From contig NZ_LT629786.1 in NCBI RefSeq assembly GCF_900105675.1, forward strand, positions 744,001 to 808,000: DNA of 64,000 nucleotides, in the 5' to 3' direction. Position 1 is the first letter of the stretch; each line of letters starts with the position of its first letter. A program made the position numbers and the translations under genes. Shown one piece after another: positions 63,311 to 64,000 of the stretch. The notes under the pieces were generated by a model. That model worked only from the letters and a program-made list of their open reading frames with translations. It did not search any database and was not told where the DNA came from. This DNA comes from Pseudomonas synxantha. Its GTDB lineage: Bacteria; Pseudomonadota; Gammaproteobacteria; Pseudomonadales; Pseudomonadaceae.

Positions 63311-64000
63311 TCAGAAGCGGTAGGTCATGCCCAGGCCGAAACCGTTGGCACTGTTTTCATACTTGGCGTTGTAGCTGGCCAATGCGTTGGAACGCGAAAC
63401 CTTGACGTCTTCTTCCTTCAGGTAGGAGTAGGCCAGGTCGACGGTCATGTTCGGCATGACCTCGTAGCCCAGGCCCAGGCTGAAGATCGTACGGTCGCCG
63501 GTCGGGATACGTGGCGAACGATCCGTATTGTTGGTCGGCGATTGGTCGAAGGTCAGGCCGGTACGCAGCACCACTTGTTTGGTGAGCTGGTACGACGTAC
63601 CCACGGCATAAGCCCAGGTATCGTGCCAGTTCTGGTCTTCCTTGATGGTGCCGACCAGGGTAGGGGCGAGTATGCCGCCGGAAGCACCGCCGACGACCCC
63701 CTCGTTCTTGACGGTGATGTCTTTCAAGCGGCTCCAGCGTGTCCAGGTTGCACCCGCATAGAGTTTCCAGGCGTCGGTCAGGTCTTGAGTGACCGACAGG
63801 TCGTAGGACTCAGGCGTATCGATCTTCAGCGAGGCATCGTAGCGGTTGCTGCGCAGGGCGCCAGCGGTCGCAGCCGGGCCACTGACTTCGGTGTGGCCGT
63901 CCAGCTTGTAGCTGACCTTGGAGTGATAGGTCAGGCCGACGCGGGTGGTATCAGTGGCTTGTACCAGCACGCCGATATTGAAGCCCAACGCTGTGTCGTC
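63311..64000 (-). CDS. FadL/OmpP1-family outer-membrane transport protein, C-terminal part
   Basis: About 229 residues of an outer-membrane beta-barrel of the long-chain fatty acid/hydrocarbon transporter family, cut by the right edge. Visible strands alternate (TTRVGLTYHSKVSYKLDG, WKLYAGATWTRWSRLKDI, VVLRTGLTFDQSPTNN, MTVDLAYSYLKEEDV) and the protein ends in YRF, the usual terminal aromatic of barrels. The N-terminal hatch, signal peptide and start are outside the window. Substrate is probably hydrophobic; not determinable. Confidence 0.9.
   Translation of the reverse strand, partial: DDTALGFNIGVLVQATDTTRVGLTYHSKVSYKLDGHTEVSGPAATAGALRSNRYDASLKIDTPESYDLSVTQDLTDAWKLYAGATWTRWSRLKDITVKNEGVVGGASGGILAPTLVGTIKEDQNWHDTWAYAVGTSYQLTKQVVLRTGLTFDQSPTNNTDRSPRIPTGDRTIFSLGLGYEVMPNMTVDLAYSYLKEEDVKVSRSNALASYNAKYENSANGFGLGMTYRF

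Noticed and set aside
1..64000. CRISPR arrays, tRNA or rRNA genes, prophage or insertion sequences
   Set aside because: No regularly spaced direct repeats, no cloverleaf or rRNA segments and no transposase or phage genes were seen. The repeats present are REP-type palindromes and one tandem duplication.

Overview
The window comes from a Pseudomonas of the P. fluorescens lineage. This is inferred from GC-rich coding with C/G third positions, many REP/REPIN palindromes of the GTGGGAGGGGGCTTGC type, and gene neighbourhoods known from Pseudomonas (gbuR/gbuA, cysM-rlmD-relA-mazG, purN-purM, the cobO-to-cobS cluster). It is ordinary chromosome: I see no prophage, IS element, CRISPR array, rRNA or tRNA. 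About 66 protein genes are supported, including two of 39-40 codons and two cut by the window edges (aceK on the left, a FadL-family porin on the right).

Layout. 1-9.3 kb: end of aceK, hrpA, a KAS III-like synthase beside an ECF sigma factor and a zinc anti-sigma partner, and a porin. 9.5-20.5 kb: an acyltransferase-like protein, aquaporin, an ABC exporter, cyclophilin plus hydrolase, a LysR regulator, azoreductase, a DMT transporter, two oxidoreductases and a TetR regulator with a clear operator. 20.5-30.2 kb: a YbdG-like channel, a DEAD helicase, small envelope proteins, CvfB, and an MFS/LysR pair. 30.3-34.1 kb: guanidinobutyrate utilisation (gbuA plus a sodium:solute symporter, divergent gbuR). 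34.1-41 kb: tRNA and rRNA modification, cysM, relA, mazG. 41-50.5 kb: purN-purM, DUF2066, PerM, hda, two NlpC/P60 lipoproteins and a PQQ-type sugar dehydrogenase-like lipoprotein.

50.6-60.8 kb is a late cobalamin pathway: an adenosylcobalamin riboswitch followed by cobO, cobB, bluB, cbiB, cobC, cobQ, cobU, cobT, an alpha-ribazole phosphatase and cobS. Almost every junction is an overlapping stop/start, but a 1 kb non-coding block separates cobQ from cobU. That block is a tandem duplication (537 and 522 bp). Its unit begins inside the last 28 codons of cobQ, so a fossil cobQ tail lies downstream of the real gene. The end of cobB is also built from REP sequence. 60.9-64 kb: a MarR regulator with a palindromic operator in front of an MFS gene and a 39-residue membrane peptide, then a periplasmic glutathione peroxidase-like protein and the FadL-type porin.

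The most unusual observations are the duplication that splits the cobalamin operon, the REP-derived C-terminus of CobB, a candidate terminator/anti-terminator behind the riboswitch, the TetR and MarR operators, and the two microproteins. I found no convincing new multi-gene system.
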